Origin: Protea cynaroides | Lineage: Eukaryota > Streptophyta > Magnoliopsida > Proteales > Proteaceae | Assembly: GCA_028583415.1 (NCBI GenBank) | Contig: CM053275.1 | Coordinates: 4,509,040 to 4,573,039, forward strand | Reading direction: 5' to 3' | DNA: 64,000 nucleotides | Shown: one piece after another, positions 62,391 to 64,000 of the stretch | How positions within the stretch are numbered: position 1 is the first letter of the stretch | Layout: the number at the start of each line of letters is the position of its first letter | Position numbers and translations under genes: made by a program | The notes under the pieces: generated by a model | The model's database searches: none | Told to the model about the DNA's origin: nothing | Seen by the model: only the letters and a program-made list of their open reading frames with translations

Positions 62391-62465
62391 AGACGTATCT
62401 AACAACATAATAGTAAATTACTTTTACATCATAGAGGGATAGAGGACTTTTTGATGGGTGATTAG

Positions 62466-62940
62466 TCCATATAGAGAAGGGCCAGAGAGCCATGGGTTTT
62501 AGTGTGAAGGACATTTTCCCAATTTGTTAATTACATACAGAGAATTTGATTTACACACTAGTGATGTATATATTGGAATCTTATTTGTTAATAAAAAAAT
62601 AAAAGTACATATGGAAAATCGGTCCATATAGAGAAGGGCCAGAGGGCCATGGATTTTAATGTGAGAGACATTTTCCCAATTTGTTAATTACTTACAAAGA
62701 ATTTGATCTGCACACTAGTGATGTATATTAGAATCTTATTTTTTAATTAAAAAATAATAAAAATACAGAGGGGTGATCAAAGGGGTGATCGGTCCATATA
62801 AAGGGAGGCCAGAGGGCCATGGGTTTTAATGTGAGAGACAAATTCCCAATTTGTTAATTACATAGTGAGAATTTGATCTGCACACTAGTGATGTATATTA
62901 GAATCTTGTTCGTTAATTAAAAAAAAAATACAAAAAAAAT
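62466..62940 (+). repeat. Three tandem units of 150-170 bp
   Basis: TCCATATARAGRRRGGCCAGAG begins at 62466, 62623 and 62793 (spacings 157 and 170). All units share CCATGGRTTTTARTGTGA, CCCAATTTGTTAATTAC, GAATTTGATYTRCACAC and TAGTGATGTATAT. The end of each unit is A/T-rich and variable in length. Confidence 0.92.
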
Positions 62941-63321
62941 TAAGTAGTGGATCACTTTAAAAAACAAAAAAAAGAGAAAACAGATTTGCAGAGGAGAGAG
63001 AAAGAAAATAAGGTGAAAATATAAGAGAAAAATACACACTAACAACTTTTACATCCTACTTTTAAAGATCCTAAAACAGCGATTTCCATTTTTTTATCCA
63101 TTTAATCATTTCAGACATTATAGACATGGCTAAATCTTTTGAAGATTGTTTATTTTGTTTAATTTCAAAGGAAGCTAATACTATTGCGCATTCCTTTATT
63201 AAGGAAACCCTGAAAATTAAAGGAATGTTTGAATGATCATTGTTTATTCCTTAGTTAAATGATCTTTATATCATTGATGCCTTGTATTTTTTCTTTCTTT
63301 TTTTTTTTTTTTGTTGAAAGC

Positions 63322-63360
<39 letters not shown>

Positions 63361-64000
63361 AGAAAAAAAAAAGATTTCCATAGTTGTGGATCCCACATTT
63401 GTAATTTTTTTTTTTAGAATATCATAACTTATTGGATAGAATGGAAAAAAAGTGGTGATGACATTTATATTCGTACGAATATAGTGATATTCTCTGGAAT
63501 CTAAGCAGAGACAACTAAAATCTGGTCTTTTAAGTTGTTGTTTTCATTAAAATGTTAAGGAAAATAATGGTTGATGTTAAATCTGACCGTAGGAGAAGAA
63601 TTTCGGATGATCTTTTGAAGATGAGCACGTGACGTACATCTAAGGCACATGGTATGAGAAGGAAGACATAATGAAAAATATTACAAGGAACCTACGTTTG
63701 ACCATCTATGTTGACTCAGATAAGATGTGACAGGTTGATGTGGTTGTTGGACTATGTTCATAAATGCTGACAACAACCATAAATGCAAGGCATGCTGATT
63801 TGATCAGCCAAGTCACCAGATCATGGACCAAATCAGCATGAAGTCAAACCCTTACTTGGTAAAAGTGCAAGGACAGAAAAAGATATATGGAGTTATAGGG
63901 GACATGGCCTAAAAGAGAGGTCGAAGAAGGTCGAAGAGGGTCGAAAGTGATTGACAAGACACCATAGCATAGTCTTGGGGGATTGTAGCCATGCGGGCCT
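62941..64000. other. AT-rich intergenic sequence to the window end
   Basis: Contains a (TA)n microsatellite at 63323-63356 and an inverted pair GCATGCTGATTTG / CAAATCAGCATG at about 63789-63840. No gene is seen. Confidence 0.5.

Overview
The window is nuclear DNA from a flowering plant, most likely a eudicot or early-diverging (magnoliid or basal-eudicot-like) lineage rather than a grass. The evidence is intron-rich genes with plant-specific protein families, AT-rich introns, and a dense mix of non-autonomous transposable elements. The species cannot be named from the sequence.

Four protein-coding loci are supported. (1) 116-1662, plus strand: the 3' part of a kinesin-13A gene; its 5' part lies before the window. 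(2) 3675-11648, minus strand: a complete-looking nine-exon ESD4/ULP1-type SUMO protease, tail-to-tail with the kinesin. All catalytic residues are visible, one intron is GC-AG, and the ancestral N-terminus (11649-11767) carries a stop and a frame change. (3) 24425-37579, plus strand: a complete 13-exon, 471-residue membrane acetyltransferase of the heparan-alpha-glucosaminide N-acetyltransferase (HGSNAT) type, with introns enlarged by transposons. (4) 42703-49460, plus strand: a pseudogene of an ABCC4/14-type transporter. It is split by a retrotransposon array, carries a frameshift and a nonsense codon, and lacks the middle of the protein.

The rest is repeat-rich. 11.8-24.4 kb holds tandem foldback elements, two tandem 2.2-kb units that each end in GGGGTGTGACA and each carry a matching 40-codon cysteine-rich tail, a Mutator-like element (17565-19009), a long hairpin and two small MITEs just upstream of the HGSNAT gene. 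HGSNAT introns hold a third copy of that MITE, an 8-bp-TSD hAT-like element (32196-32766) and a Mutator-like element (34933-36847) that appears to carry a captured, broken pollen Ole e 1-type gene fragment. The ABCC pseudogene is flanked by two direct copies of a diverged 2.5-3.9 kb block (39.4-41.9 and 50.0-53.8 kb). From 53.8 kb to the end there is no gene, only tandem repeats, foldbacks, a SINE remnant and AT-rich sequence.

The genes do not form a pathway; plant neighbours like these are independent transcription units. The main biological interest is how many small elements with visible target-site duplications have inserted into or next to these genes, and what that did to the ABCC locus and possibly to the SUMO protease N-terminus.
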